The notes: a model not told the origin generated them from the sequence alone. 64,000 nt of DNA from Mucilaginibacter glaciei (GCF_014773245.1 NZ_JACWMX010000006.1:186001-250000); one strand, 5' to 3'. Numbered from the stretch's first letter, positions 18,903-28,037 are shown. A program made the numbers and translations.

Positions 18903-18910
18903 CAAAATTA
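18903..18910 (-). promoter_or_regulatory. -7 box (TAATTTTG) before the DUF4294-gpx-bshB1 unit
   Basis: Exact TAnnTTTG on the minus strand, 14 nt before the ATG at 18888. No -33 element is obvious. Confidence 0.45.
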
Positions 18911-18999
18911 ACGCATTTTATTTTGTTATTTTATAATAACCCGCAATAATAAATATTGTTGCAGGTTAGTGATATATACGAGAGAACTAACGCTGATAC

Positions 19000-21222
19000 A
19001 TGAAAGATTTAGTGATTGACCTGGAAGCTGAAAAGAAAGAGATACTGAAGCGGTACCGTACCCTGTTGCGTGCAAGTAAATCTACCCTGCAAAAGGGAGA
19101 TAAACGCATGATACGCAAGGCATTTGATATGGCTTTAGAGAGCCACAAAGATATGCGCCGTAAAAGCGGCGAGCCCTATATATACCACCCCATTGCCGTT
19201 GCCCAGATAGCCGCCGAAGAGATAGGCCTGGGTACCACATCAATTGTATGCGCATTGTTACATGATGTGGTTGAAGATACCGACGTTACGCTGGAAGACA
19301 TCGAGCTGGAATTTGGCAAAAAAGTGGCCAAGATCATTGACGGCTTAACCAAAATATCGGGCGTATTTGACACGAACAGCTCGTTACAGGCAGAGAATTT
19401 CCGTAAGATGCTGCTTACTCTTGCCGATGATGTAAGGGTGATACTCATTAAACTGGCAGACAGGTTGCACAATATGCGCACCATGGAATTTATGCCGCGC
19501 GATAAGCAGCTTAAACTATCGTCAGAAACGGTGTACTTATACGCCCCTTTGGCACACCGCCTGGGCCTGTATGCCATAAAGTCTGAACTGGAAGATCTTT
19601 CCATGAAATACATGGAGCGCGAAACCTACTCGTTCATCAAGGTAAAGCTGAACGAAAAGAAGGCCGAACGTGAGAAATTTATCCGGGATTTTATAGATCC
19701 TGTTAATAAAGTAATCTTAGAACAAGGCCTAAATGCCGAGCTGTTTGGCCGCCCAAAATCTATCCACTCCATCTGGAATAAGATGAAAAAGAAGTCGATA
19801 CCTTTTGAGGAAGTATATGATCTTTTTGCTATCAGGATCATATTGGATAGTACGCCGGAATCAGAAAAGGCAGATTGCTGGAAGGCCTACTCGATCGTGA
19901 CCGATCTATATCGCCCTAACCCTGACAGGCTGCGTGACTGGATCTCATCGCCAAAAGCGAACGGTTACGAATCGCTTCATACCACCGTGATGGGCCCGCG
20001 CGGGCAATGGGTAGAGGTACAGATCCGTACCAAGCGCATGAATGAAATTGCTGAAAAGGGCTTTGCCGCGCATTGGAAATACAAAGAATCATCAACCGAT
20101 AACGGGTTGGATAACTGGGTGCAAAAAGTGAGGGATATGTTGAAAAACCCCGACTCGAACGCTTTAGACTTCCTGGATGATTTTAAGATGAACCTGTTTA
20201 GCGACGAGATCTTCATTTTTACGCCGAAGGGTGCGTTGATCCAGCTGCCGCTAAATGCTACCGCGCTTGATTTTGCCTTCGAGATCCACACCGATGTGGG
20301 CGCAAGTTGTATTGGCGCCAAGGTGAACCACAAGCTGGTGCCATTGAGCTATAAGCTACAAAATGGCGACCAGGTGGAGATCATCACCTCCAGCAAGCAA
20401 AGCCCTAAGGAAGACTGGCTGAACTTTGTGGTAACGGCCAAAGCAAAGGCGAAGATCAAATCGGCCTTAAAGGAAGAAAAACGTAAGATTGCCGATGATG
20501 GCAAAGAAATATTGGAACGTAAGCTGAAATCTTTAAAGATCACTTATAACTCCGAGAACATACATAAGCTGAGTTACTTTTTCAAGCTGCCATCCACGCA
20601 GGACCTTTTTTACAATGTAGCTAAAGGGCTTATTGATATGAAAGACCTGAAGGAGTATCAGGCATCTGAAAAAGTGATCGAGAACAAACCGCAAGACAAG
20701 ATAGAAAGCGAGCAATTGCAAAGCATCGTCCGTAACCTTAAAACCAAGGATAGCGATGTGCTGCTGTTTGGCGAGGACCTGCAAAAGATAGATTACAAGC
20801 TTTCTAACTGTTGTAACCCAATCCCGGGCGATGACGTGTTTGGTTTTGTTACCGTGAGCGATGGCATCAAGATCCACCGTACCAACTGCCCTAATGCCGC
20901 CAAACTAATGGCTAACTATGGCTACCGGATTGTAAAGGCCAAGTGGACCAAACAACTGGAACTGGCATTTTTAACCGGCCTGCGCATCCGCGGGATTGAC
21001 GAGGTGGGTTTGATCAACAAGCTGACTACCGTAATCTCAAACGACTTTAAGGTGAATATCCGTTCGATAACGGTAGATAGTGATAACGGTATTTTTGAAG
21101 GATCGATAATGGTTTACGTTAACGATACCGTGCACCTGGATAACCTGATCAAAAAGATCCTGCTGATCAAAGGCATCACATCAGTAGTAAGGTTTGACTC
21201 GGTGGTGGAGAAGGCTTCTTAG
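19000..21222 (+). CDS. Bifunctional (p)ppGpp synthetase/hydrolase, RelA/SpoT family
   Basis: 740 residues with the full Rel layout. The HD hydrolase at about 45-200 is intact (His63, His88-Asp89, Glu92-Asp93 in LLHDVVEDT), the synthetase at about 240-360 has YDLFAIRII and GYESLHTTV, TGS at about 395-455 starts IFIFTPKGALIQLP, and a C-terminal ACT domain lies at about 665-735. A CCNPIPGDD segment near 605 marks the zinc-finger/CC region. An intact HD suggests both hydrolysis and synthesis, the usual single long Rel of Bacteroidota. Confidence 0.96.
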   Translation: MKDLVIDLEAEKKEILKRYRTLLRASKSTLQKGDKRMIRKAFDMALESHKDMRRKSGEPYIYHPIAVAQIAAEEIGLGTTSIVCALLHDVVEDTDVTLEDIELEFGKKVAKIIDGLTKISGVFDTNSSLQAENFRKMLLTLADDVRVILIKLADRLHNMRTMEFMPRDKQLKLSSETVYLYAPLAHRLGLYAIKSELEDLSMKYMERETYSFIKVKLNEKKAEREKFIRDFIDPVNKVILEQGLNAELFGRPKSIHSIWNKMKKKSIPFEEVYDLFAIRIILDSTPESEKADCWKAYSIVTDLYRPNPDRLRDWISSPKANGYESLHTTVMGPRGQWVEVQIRTKRMNEIAEKGFAAHWKYKESSTDNGLDNWVQKVRDMLKNPDSNALDFLDDFKMNLFSDEIFIFTPKGALIQLPLNATALDFAFEIHTDVGASCIGAKVNHKLVPLSYKLQNGDQVEIITSSKQSPKEDWLNFVVTAKAKAKIKSALKEEKRKIADDGKEILERKLKSLKITYNSENIHKLSYFFKLPSTQDLFYNVAKGLIDMKDLKEYQASEKVIENKPQDKIESEQLQSIVRNLKTKDSDVLLFGEDLQKIDYKLSNCCNPIPGDDVFGFVTVSDGIKIHRTNCPNAAKLMANYGYRIVKAKWTKQLELAFLTGLRIRGIDEVGLINKLTTVISNDFKVNIRSITVDSDNGIFEGSIMVYVNDTVHLDNLIKKILLIKGITSVVRFDSVVEKAS

Positions 21223-21328
21223 CAAGACGCCAGGCAGTAAGAGTAAAAGTATAATTGGTAACTGTCCTCAACTTACTTTCTTGCGTCTTACTCTTGTATC
21301 TTAATTAGCGCAATTATATATTTATTAA

Positions 21329-21336
21329 TACCTTTG
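21329..21336 (+). promoter_or_regulatory. -7 box (TACCTTTG) of the fur-family gene
   Basis: Exact TAnnTTTG, 16 nt before the ATG at 21353. No Fur-box-like inverted repeat was recognised around it. Confidence 0.5.
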
Positions 21337-21352
21337 TGGGTAATTTAATTTT

Positions 21353-21823
21353 ATGGCTGTACAGGAAACTATTGCGCTGGTAAAAAAGATTTTTGAGGCC
21401 TACCTCGAAAATAAAAGCCTCAGAAAAACGCCTGAGCGTTTTGCCATACTCGAGGAGATCTATTCCCGGACTGATCACTTTGACGTGGAATCGCTATACA
21501 TCCACATGAAAAATAAAAAATACAGGGTTAGCCGCGCTACGGTATATAACACTTTAGAATTGCTGGTATCATGCGACCTGGTTACCAAACACCAGTTTGG
21601 AAAGAACATGGCCCAATTCGAAAAATCATATGGCTACAAACAGCATGATCACATCATTTGCATCGATTGCGGCAAGGTAGTAGAGTTTTGCGACCCACGC
21701 ATCCAGCAGATTCAGAGCATGATGGGCGATATCCTTAAATTCGAGATCAAACACCACTCGTTAAACCTTTACGGTAACTGCGCAAAACTGCGCGATGGTT
21801 TTTGTGACCGAAAAGTATCGTAA
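21353..21823 (+). CDS. Fur-family metal-dependent repressor
   Basis: 156 residues. Winged helix at about 15-85 ([25 protein letters not shown]), then the metal-binding dimer domain with [15 protein letters not shown]. Structural zinc site: Cys103-x2-Cys106 and Cys143-x7-Cys151. Whether it senses iron, zinc or peroxide cannot be decided. It ends 46 nt before the purA ATG; a small overlap arises only if an upstream, unlikely purA start is used. Confidence 0.92.
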   Translation: MAVQETIALVKKIFEAYLENKSLRKTPERFAILEEIYSRTDHFDVESLYIHMKNKKYRVSRATVYNTLELLVSCDLVTKHQFGKNMAQFEKSYGYKQHDHIICIDCGKVVEFCDPRIQQIQSMMGDILKFEIKHHSLNLYGNCAKLRDGFCDRKVS

Positions 21824-21869
21824 AAATTCAATCAAAAAATCATTTAACATTTACTACAAGATATTATTA

Positions 21870-23147
21870 ATGGCTGTTGACGTATTATTAGGCCTCCAGT
21901 GGGGCGACGAAGGTAAAGGTAAAATTGTTGACGTGCTTAGCGCAGGGTACGATCTGATTGCGCGTTTTCAGGGCGGCCCTAATGCCGGCCACACTTTGGA
22001 GTTTGAAGGCAAAAAATTTGTACTGAATACCATCCCGTCGGGAATTTTCTTTGACAACACCATGAACCTGATTGGTAATGGTGTGGTGATTGACCCAATC
22101 ACGCTCAAAAAAGAGCTGGATAAATTAAAGGATGTCGGCCACGACCTGTTGGCTAAAAAGAACCTGATGATCGCTAAAAAAGCGCATTTGATCTTGCCTA
22201 CCCACCAGCTGCTGGATGCTGCCTCTGAAAAGAAAATGGGCGACGGTAAAATTGGTTCGACCCTTAAGGGTATCGGCCCAACTTACATGGATAAAACCGG
22301 CCGTAATGGTTTACGCATAGGCGATATTACCCTGCCCGATTTTAAAGAGCGTTACCAGAAACTGGTTGATAAACACACCTCGATGCTGCAAGCCATGTAC
22401 GGCGAAGTAGCCGACTTTAGCGAGCGTGAAACTGCATTTTTTGAGGCGGTAGAGCTGATTAAACAATTCCCGCTGGTAGATAGCGAGCATTTGGTAAACA
22501 ACTACATTAAGGATGGCAAAAAGGTATTGGCAGAAGGCGCGCAGGGTGCTATGCTGGATATAGATTTTGGCTCATACCCTTTTGTAACTTCATCAAATAC
22601 TACTGCTGCAGGTGCCTGTACAGGTTTAGGTATTGCCCCACGCCAGATTGGCGATGTGATAGGTATATTTAAAGCGTATTGTACCCGCGTTGGTGGCGGC
22701 CCCTTCCCTACCGAGTTAGATAACGACTTGGGCGAAGAATTACGCCGGATAGGCCATGAATTTGGTGCTACCACGGGCAGGCCACGCCGTACGGGCTGGA
22801 TAGACCTGCCAGCTTTAAAATACGCTATTATGCTTAACGGCGTCACACAAATGGTAATGACCAAGGCTGACGTATTGAGCGGGTTCGACAAGATCTACGC
22901 TTGTACCCACTACAATTATTTAGGCGAGCAGATAGACTATATGCCTTACGACATTTGTTCTGTTGATGCCGTACCTGTACTGAAAGAAATTGACGGCTGG
23001 AAAGAAGATATTACCGGCATTACTGAATTAGATCAGATCCCTGAAAAGTTGCAGTCATACATCGAATTTTTAGAAGCGGAGTTGCAGGTGCCTATCAAAT
23101 GGTTGTCTGTAGGCCCGGACAGGAAGCAAACTTTGGTATTGCACTAA
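21870..23147 (+). CDS. purA: Adenylosuccinate synthase
   Basis: First committed step from IMP to AMP, using GTP and aspartate. With the ATG at 21870 the protein has 425 residues and begins MAVDVLLGLQWGDEGKGK, exactly like the family; an in-frame ATG at 21795 inside fur would add 25 unrelated residues. The P-loop GDEGKGK at 12-18, NAGHT at about 38-42, GIGPTYMDKTGR and the C-terminal VGPDRKQT are all present. Probably cotranscribed with fur. Confidence 0.97.
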   Translation: MAVDVLLGLQWGDEGKGKIVDVLSAGYDLIARFQGGPNAGHTLEFEGKKFVLNTIPSGIFFDNTMNLIGNGVVIDPITLKKELDKLKDVGHDLLAKKNLMIAKKAHLILPTHQLLDAASEKKMGDGKIGSTLKGIGPTYMDKTGRNGLRIGDITLPDFKERYQKLVDKHTSMLQAMYGEVADFSERETAFFEAVELIKQFPLVDSEHLVNNYIKDGKKVLAEGAQGAMLDIDFGSYPFVTSSNTTAAGACTGLGIAPRQIGDVIGIFKAYCTRVGGGPFPTELDNDLGEELRRIGHEFGATTGRPRRTGWIDLPALKYAIMLNGVTQMVMTKADVLSGFDKIYACTHYNYLGEQIDYMPYDICSVDAVPVLKEIDGWKEDITGITELDQIPEKLQSYIEFLEAELQVPIKWLSVGPDRKQTLVLH

Positions 23148-23169
23148 GCAAAACCTCAAAAATAACTTT

Positions 23170-23204
23170 ACAAAGGCTTCGTTTTACGGGGCCTTTTGTA
23201 TTTT
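23170..23204 (+). terminator. Rho-independent terminator after purA
   Basis: ACAAAGGC pairs with GCCTTTTGT (one bulged T) and is followed by a T-rich tract ending ATTTT. Confidence 0.8.
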
Positions 23205-23230
23205 AGCTAACTAAAACAGCAAAATAAACT

Positions 23231-23593
23231 ATGTTTAAGCCGGCAACACTCCTGGTTATAGCTATCATCTGCTTAGTATTAAGCGTTTTAGGTTTCGGCT
23301 ATTGGATGTATGTTTTATACCCATCGAAAGACTGGCGAGACTATTTCACTCCGGTTTCGTCTTTGTTGATGGCACTGGCCAGCTATCAGGCAATCAAAGC
23401 CGTAAGGCGTCATCAATACGCTAACAACTTTAAAGTTATTGGCTGGTACATTTATGTGATATTGGTATTAGTAGTACTTTTTGCGGTCGTCAATCTTTCG
23501 GTAGGCCTTTTCCCGGGCTTTTTTCTGGCTTTCGGGCTGATCAATAAGAACCGCGATATTGACGAGAACATGAAGTTAGATAAGGACAGATAG
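23231..23593 (+). CDS. Small membrane protein, function unknown
   Basis: 120 residues with three hydrophobic segments at about 5-28, 40-58 and 76-103 and a charged C-terminal tail. No known family recognised. It is 15 nt upstream of pabB and may be cotranscribed, though pabB appears to have its own -7-like box. Confidence 0.65.
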   Translation: MFKPATLLVIAIICLVLSVLGFGYWMYVLYPSKDWRDYFTPVSSLLMALASYQAIKAVRRHQYANNFKVIGWYIYVILVLVVLFAVVNLSVGLFPGFFLAFGLINKNRDIDENMKLDKDR

Positions 23594-23608
23594 TTTTAAC
23601 TTTACCGG

Positions 23609-24898
23609 GTGAATATCAAGGTGATCAACATCCCCCTATTTAAACAGAAAGCTTTGCAATGGGCAGCCAAATTCGATACGGCCTGTTACCTGGACAGCAA
23701 CAACTTCACCGACCCCTACGGCAAGTTTGACACCCTGATCGCTGTTGGGAAAAAAGCAGAAATTACTGCAAACACAGGTAACGCCTTTGAGCAACTGGAA
23801 AAGTTTCGTGAGGATAATCCAGGGTTTATCTTTGGTTTTTTTGGTTACGATCTGAAGAATGAGATAGAAGATCTGCAATCATCCAATCACTACGGATTGA
23901 ATTTCCCGGACCTGTACTTTTTCGCGCCCGAGATAATTATCAGCATAAAGGGTAATGCGGTAGAAATAACCGGCGCTGATGCAGATATCGTTTTCAAGAC
24001 CATAGAGAGACTCGAACTCTCTACGGTTTACAATGCCAATGAACTTGATCTAAAATCGCGCTTCACCCGCCCGGAATATATCGATACGGTTAATCGGATC
24101 AAAGACCACATCAACCGTGGCGATATCTACGTAACCAATTTTTGTCAGGAGTTTTATGCAGAGCACGCAAAGATAGATCCGCTACTTATCTACCAAAATT
24201 TAAACGGGCTTTCGCCTACCCCGTTCTCCGCTTTTGTTAAATGGGATGGTAATTATATCATCTGTGCATCGCCAGAAAGGTTTTTGGCCAAACGCGGCGA
24301 TAAACTGATCTCGCAACCTATAAAAGGCACCGCACGCCGTGACGCTGACCTGGAAACAGACCAAAACATCATTAAACAATTGCGCAACCACCCCAAAGAA
24401 CTGCAGGAAAACGTAATGATCGTAGACCTGGTACGTAACGATTTGACCCATTCGGCCAAACCGGGTACGGTAAAGACAGAGGAACTCTTCGGGATACAAA
24501 GCTTTAAGCAGGTGCATCAAATGGTATCTACCGTAGTATGTGAGATAAGAGATGACGTAACACCTGTACAAGCATTAAAGAACACCTTCCCTATGGGCAG
24601 CATGACTGGCGCACCCAAAGTAAGCGCCATGCAGCTAATGGAACAATATGAGCGCAGCAAGCGGGGCGTGTATTCCGGAGCGTTCGGTTATTTTAGTCCC
24701 GATAGTGATTTCGATTTTAATGTAGTGATCCGGACGATACTGTATAACTCATCAAATAAGTACCTTTCATTCCAGGTAGGCAGCGCTATTACTTACCACG
24801 CAAATGCAGCCCAGGAGTATGAGGAGTGTTTATTAAAGGCAAAAGCTATTTTGGAAGTACTGGGACAGCAAGAAATTGATACCGCGAAAAGAATATAA
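23609..24898 (+). CDS. pabB: Aminodeoxychorismate synthase component I
   Basis: Chorismate-binding enzyme that makes 4-amino-4-deoxychorismate for folate. 429 residues from a GTG start. Seen: DPLLIYQNLNGLSPTPFSAF, CASPERFLAKRGDKL, PIKGTARRDAD, VMIVDLVRNDL, and FPMGSMTGAPKVSAMQLM. These are shared with TrpE and MenF, but the KGTARRD segment and the lack of trp genes nearby favour PabB. The amidotransferase partner PabA is not in the window. A TAACTTTA box ends 4 nt before the GTG. Confidence 0.9.
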   Translation: MNIKVINIPLFKQKALQWAAKFDTACYLDSNNFTDPYGKFDTLIAVGKKAEITANTGNAFEQLEKFREDNPGFIFGFFGYDLKNEIEDLQSSNHYGLNFPDLYFFAPEIIISIKGNAVEITGADADIVFKTIERLELSTVYNANELDLKSRFTRPEYIDTVNRIKDHINRGDIYVTNFCQEFYAEHAKIDPLLIYQNLNGLSPTPFSAFVKWDGNYIICASPERFLAKRGDKLISQPIKGTARRDADLETDQNIIKQLRNHPKELQENVMIVDLVRNDLTHSAKPGTVKTEELFGIQSFKQVHQMVSTVVCEIRDDVTPVQALKNTFPMGSMTGAPKVSAMQLMEQYERSKRGVYSGAFGYFSPDSDFDFNVVIRTILYNSSNKYLSFQVGSAITYHANAAQEYEECLLKAKAILEVLGQQEIDTAKRI

Positions 24899-24914
24899 CG
24901 ACTTAATAATTCCT

Positions 24915-24991
24915 TTGCGTCTTAGCGCCTTTGCGAGCCAAAGTTAAAAGCCTCGTTGAATTAAATATCCCGCAAAGGCGCAAAGACGCAA
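24915..24991. repeat. Inverted repeat of the GCGTCTTAGCGCCTTTGCG type
   Basis: 21-nt arms 24915-24935 and 24971-24991 match at 20 of 21 positions; a partial third copy follows at 25006-25030 in direct orientation. It sits between pabB and the PIN toxin-antitoxin pair and could act as a hairpin, but no T-tract follows. Confidence 0.8.
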
Positions 24992-25126
24992 TTTTAAGGA
25001 TAGCTCCTTGGCGTCTTAGCGCGCAAAAGTTAAATACTGAGTTTATAGTATAACTTCGCCAAACTAATAATATGTAATTGTCAAACGTTATTAAATTGTT
25101 TAATTTTACGCATAACACAAACGATT

Positions 25127-25366
25127 ATGGCACTACAATATATTTCTGACGATGCTGGCAATCAAACTGCTGTTGTGATTCCAATAAACCAGTGGAATGA
25201 AATAACTGCCAGGCATGAAGATATTAAAGAACTTACAGCACCAAAAGCAAACCCAGCTACTTCAAAAAAACCTTCTGATTACGCGGGAACAATGAGCAAA
25301 GAAGAAGGCGAGACTTTTTCACAGTATATAGAACAAAGCAGAAATGAATTGGAAAGAAATTTCTGA
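25127..25366 (+). CDS. Probable antitoxin paired with a PIN toxin
   Basis: 79 residues. The N-terminal part (DDAGNQTAVVIPINQWNEIT) resembles the strand-helix start of Phd/AbrB-like antitoxins, the C-terminal part (EEGETFSQYIEQSRNELERNF) is an amphipathic helix suited to cap a PIN active site. Its last codons overlap the PIN reading frame, and its penultimate codons form the heptamer A AAT TTC directly before the TGA. Confidence 0.75.
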   Translation: MALQYISDDAGNQTAVVIPINQWNEITARHEDIKELTAPKANPATSKKPSDYAGTMSKEEGETFSQYIEQSRNELERNF

Positions 25367-25725
25367 TTGATACTAATGTATTAATTGATTTTCAGCTGGA
25401 GCGTCTGCCACAAAATGGCAAACGTTTTCTGGTAAATATTATCGACCAGGCCTTTACTATTTCATTCGTAACTTATATTGAGTTTCTTGGGTATCCGTTG
25501 GCTACAGCTGCAATGGAAAATTTCATAAAACTTGCCGGTGTTATTCAGATAGATAAAGAAGTTATCGAACAAACTATTGCGTTATGCAGAACTAAAAAAA
25601 TAAAATTACCAGATGCTATCATAGCAGCAACTGTAGTAGTTCATGGTTATACGTTAATCAGTCGTAACATGGATGATTTCAAGAGCATAAAAAATCTTGA
25701 ATTACTCAATCCGCACGAATTGTAA
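25348..25725 (+). CDS. PIN-domain toxin (VapC-like) without a normal start codon
   Basis: Reading frame of 125 codons after a TGA at 25345-25347. It encodes a full PIN ribonuclease fold with all four acidic residues: Asp8 in LIDTNV, Glu45 in YIEFLG, Asp89 in KLPDAI and Asp109 in NMDDF. No ATG, GTG or TTG precedes Asp8; only ATT (25348) and CTG (25363) exist. The first conventional start, TTG at 25498, would remove the first 50 residues with two catalytic acids. Options: start at ATT/CTG, a -1 frameshift from the antitoxin at A AAT TTC (25357-25363), or a gene inactivated by loss of its start. I cannot choose between them from the sequence. Confidence 0.75.
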   Translation: MGKKFLIDTNVLIDFQLERLPQNGKRFLVNIIDQAFTISFVTYIEFLGYPLATAAMENFIKLAGVIQIDKEVIEQTIALCRTKKIKLPDAIIAATVVVHGYTLISRNMDDFKSIKNLELLNPHEL

Positions 25726-25735
25726 TTGTCTCTCT

Positions 25736-26473
25736 CTACTTTTCCACTACTAACTTATCCCCTATCCTCACCCCTATATCAGATCCGTTGGCCCAAAAAG
25801 CAGAGTAGGGTTTTCCACTCAAATAAGGCACAAATTCTTTTCCATATAACTCTTCAACATCTGCTTCAAATACGTAGTCCGTTACTTCTGCAACGTGCCA
25901 GGATATATGCTCTACCTGGTACTGCATTGTCTTGTAGTCGGTTAGGCGGTTATACCCCCAATAGTGCTCAAAAATAAATTCTTCGGGGCTACCGGGTTCT
26001 ATTTTTACCAGACTGTTTCGCACCGTTGCGCCTATCTTATTCCATTTCCCTTTCACTTTCCACTCGTACAAAAACTGTGTGTGATTAGGGCCGTCTTTAA
26101 AGGTTGAATGCCGCATAGGATACCAACTGTAATGCTCTTTATATAACGTATTGGCAATAACCGTTATGATTGGCTTTGGCACTATTTCGCTAACAAAAAC
26201 AGCGCCCCGTTTCCACTCCTTACCATCAAAATGGCGTACGTAAAAGCGCAGGTTTACTTCTTCAAAATTTACATGGAACGGCCATTTGATCCCCAGCACT
26301 TTTGTGTCCTGAAACATAAAGCCGACCATGCTTACCAGTGCTTTGCCCTCCCACAGGTCTAATTCGGTACCGGCGGGCAGGTAGGGTCGCAAAATTTCTG
26401 GTTGCACCTCGTAATTCAGCATGATCAGGTTTTTCCATTGAGCGGTAAGAAAGCGGGATTTAGATGTGGCCAT
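25736..26473 (-). CDS. DUF2071 family protein (YqjF-like)
   Basis: 245 residues of the acetoacetate-decarboxylase-like DUF2071 fold. Typical segments are AQWKNLIMLNYEV, LDLWEGKALVSMVGFMF, VNLRFYVRHFDGKE and the HYWGYNR stretch near 190. No catalytic role is proven for the family. Cytoplasmic, single gene, convergent with the PIN toxin; the stops are 10 nt apart. Confidence 0.85.
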   Translation of the reverse strand: MATSKSRFLTAQWKNLIMLNYEVQPEILRPYLPAGTELDLWEGKALVSMVGFMFQDTKVLGIKWPFHVNFEEVNLRFYVRHFDGKEWKRGAVFVSEIVPKPIITVIANTLYKEHYSWYPMRHSTFKDGPNHTQFLYEWKVKGKWNKIGATVRNSLVKIEPGSPEEFIFEHYWGYNRLTDYKTMQYQVEHISWHVAEVTDYVFEADVEELYGKEFVPYLSGKPYSAFWANGSDIGVRIGDKLVVEK

Positions 26474-26521
26474 GTAGGTTGAACGTTTAATTCAAAGTCT
26501 TGTTTATCACCAATATCACAT

Positions 26522-26557
26522 AAAAAAAGGCTGCGAGAATAAACTTCGCAGCCTTTA
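26522..26557 (-). terminator. Terminator near the M48 protease gene end
   Basis: AGGCTGCGA and TCGCAGCCT form a perfect stem with flanking A and T tracts on both sides, so it can end transcripts in either direction; on the minus strand it follows the protease gene. Confidence 0.85.
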
Positions 26558-26576
26558 AATATCTATTTATTCGATA

Positions 26577-27380
26577 TTATCTTCCTTTATAATATTTCAT
26601 CGCCTCGGGTATCAGGCTCTGTATGTTGGCTATCCGGGTCGCATCGCTTGGGTGGGTACTCAAAAATTCAGGTGTGCCACCGGCTTTGCTTTGTGCAGCC
26701 ATCCGTTGCCAAAATGCAACCGCCTGGTGCGGGTCATAACCGGCCATTGCCATAAAGGTGAGGCCCAAACGGTCTGCCTCCGACTCCTGGTTACGCGAAT
26801 ATTTTAACAAGGCAACCTGGCCACCTATACCGTAAGCCTGGTTAACCACGGCCTGCGTAATTTGCGATCTGCCGCCTGTAGCAGCACCAACCGCGGCACC
26901 ACCGGCCTGTAATAACATTTGCTGTGACATGCGCTCGGCCGAATGCTTGGCTATAGCATGGCCGATCTCATGACCCATTACTGTTGCCAAGCCTGCGTCT
27001 GTTTGGGTGATAGGTAAAATACCGCTATAAACGGCCACTTTACCACCCGGCATACACCAGGCGTTTACTTCAGGGCTTTGTATCAGGTTAAATTCCCAGG
27101 AAAAATTATATTGGTTGGCGTACCCGTTAGCATTCAAATATTGTTGGATAGCAGTTGCCAACTGGCTGCCGATACGCTTTACGCGCTGTGCATCTGTACC
27201 TGTTGCAATAACCTTCGTTTTAGGGTCTGATAATAACTGTTGATAGCTGGCAGCAGCCGCAGGGTTCACCTGGTCGTCGCTTACTAAGCTTAATTGTGAA
27301 CGGCCGGTTAACGGCACTGTAGAACATGAGTAGAAGGCAATGGCAAGAACCAATGCAGCGAAAAGTTTAATTTTTTTCAT
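26577..27380 (-). CDS. M48-family metalloprotease, lipoprotein
   Basis: 267 residues with a lipoprotein signal (Cys19 in FYSCS), so likely anchored to a membrane facing the periplasm. Catalytic HEIGH at 137-141 binds zinc with the third ligand Glu in NQESEADRLGL near 206. HAIAKHSAERM follows the motif as in BepA/LoiP-type proteases, which process misfolded outer-membrane proteins; no TPR domain is present, so LoiP is the closer model. plsY precedes it by 6 nt. Confidence 0.93.
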   Translation of the reverse strand: MKKIKLFAALVLAIAFYSCSTVPLTGRSQLSLVSDDQVNPAAAASYQQLLSDPKTKVIATGTDAQRVKRIGSQLATAIQQYLNANGYANQYNFSWEFNLIQSPEVNAWCMPGGKVAVYSGILPITQTDAGLATVMGHEIGHAIAKHSAERMSQQMLLQAGGAAVGAATGGRSQITQAVVNQAYGIGGQVALLKYSRNQESEADRLGLTFMAMAGYDPHQAVAFWQRMAAQSKAGGTPEFLSTHPSDATRIANIQSLIPEAMKYYKGR

Positions 27381-27386
27381 GGTAAG

Positions 27387-28037
27387 TTAGGCGGTTGTTT
27401 TCTTTTTAAATAAGTTGACTTTCGACTCTTTACCCTTTAATAAGCGTTCAATATTTTTTTGATGCGTAACTAATATTAAAATACATATACACATACCGTA
27501 TATAATGACCGATTTAATATACACCGGGAATATAAATGTAACCCCCAATGGATAAGTAAAGCCCGCCATTATTGAGCTTAGTGACACGTAGCGTGTAATT
27601 AGCAACGTAACAATAAAAATACAAACACAAAGTAAAGATGCCGGCAAGTTAATAGCCAATATCATTCCAAAAAGTGTGGCAATACCTTTTCCGCCCCTGA
27701 AACCGGCAAATATCGGGAACAAATGGCCCATTACGGCGGCGATACCCAGCGCCAGTTCATAATTAACAAAAGCTACAGAATGGTAAGGACCGGTGGTAGT
27801 TACGCCTATTACATAAGCAAGGTTAGTAGCCGTCCATCCTTTTAAAATATCGAGCAGCATAACAGGTATTCCTGCTTTTTTGCCTAATACCCTGAAAGTG
27901 TTGGTAGCGCCCGCATTACCACTGCCGTATTCCCTGACATCAATATTATAGAAGGCCTGTCCTATCCAAACCGCTGTAGGGATAGAGCCAAAGAGATATG
28001 CAAGAATAAGCGCTGCAATGGAGTAGACTGATAGCAT
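27387..28037 (-). CDS. plsY: Glycerol-3-phosphate acyltransferase PlsY
   Basis: Integral membrane enzyme that uses acyl-phosphate to make lysophosphatidate, the first step of phospholipid synthesis. 216 residues, about five membrane helices, and the three PlsY motifs: GSIPTA at 17-22, GSGNAGATNTFR at 38-49, and GHLFPIFAGFRGGKG near 107-121. Followed by the M48 gene and preceded by nadC on the same strand. Confidence 0.96.
   Translation of the reverse strand: MLSVYSIAALILAYLFGSIPTAVWIGQAFYNIDVREYGSGNAGATNTFRVLGKKAGIPVMLLDILKGWTATNLAYVIGVTTTGPYHSVAFVNYELALGIAAVMGHLFPIFAGFRGGKGIATLFGMILAINLPASLLCVCIFIVTLLITRYVSLSSIMAGFTYPLGVTFIFPVYIKSVIIYGMCICILILVTHQKNIERLLKGKESKVNLFKKKTTA

Noticed and set aside
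21795..21869. Upstream ATG for purA
   Set aside because: The added 25 residues lie in fur and do not resemble any PurA; MAVDVLLGLQWGDEG at 21870 fits.
25498..25725. 75-residue protein from TTG 25498
   Set aside because: It would be a PIN domain without its first 50 residues and two catalytic acids; the in-frame upstream part clearly belongs to it.
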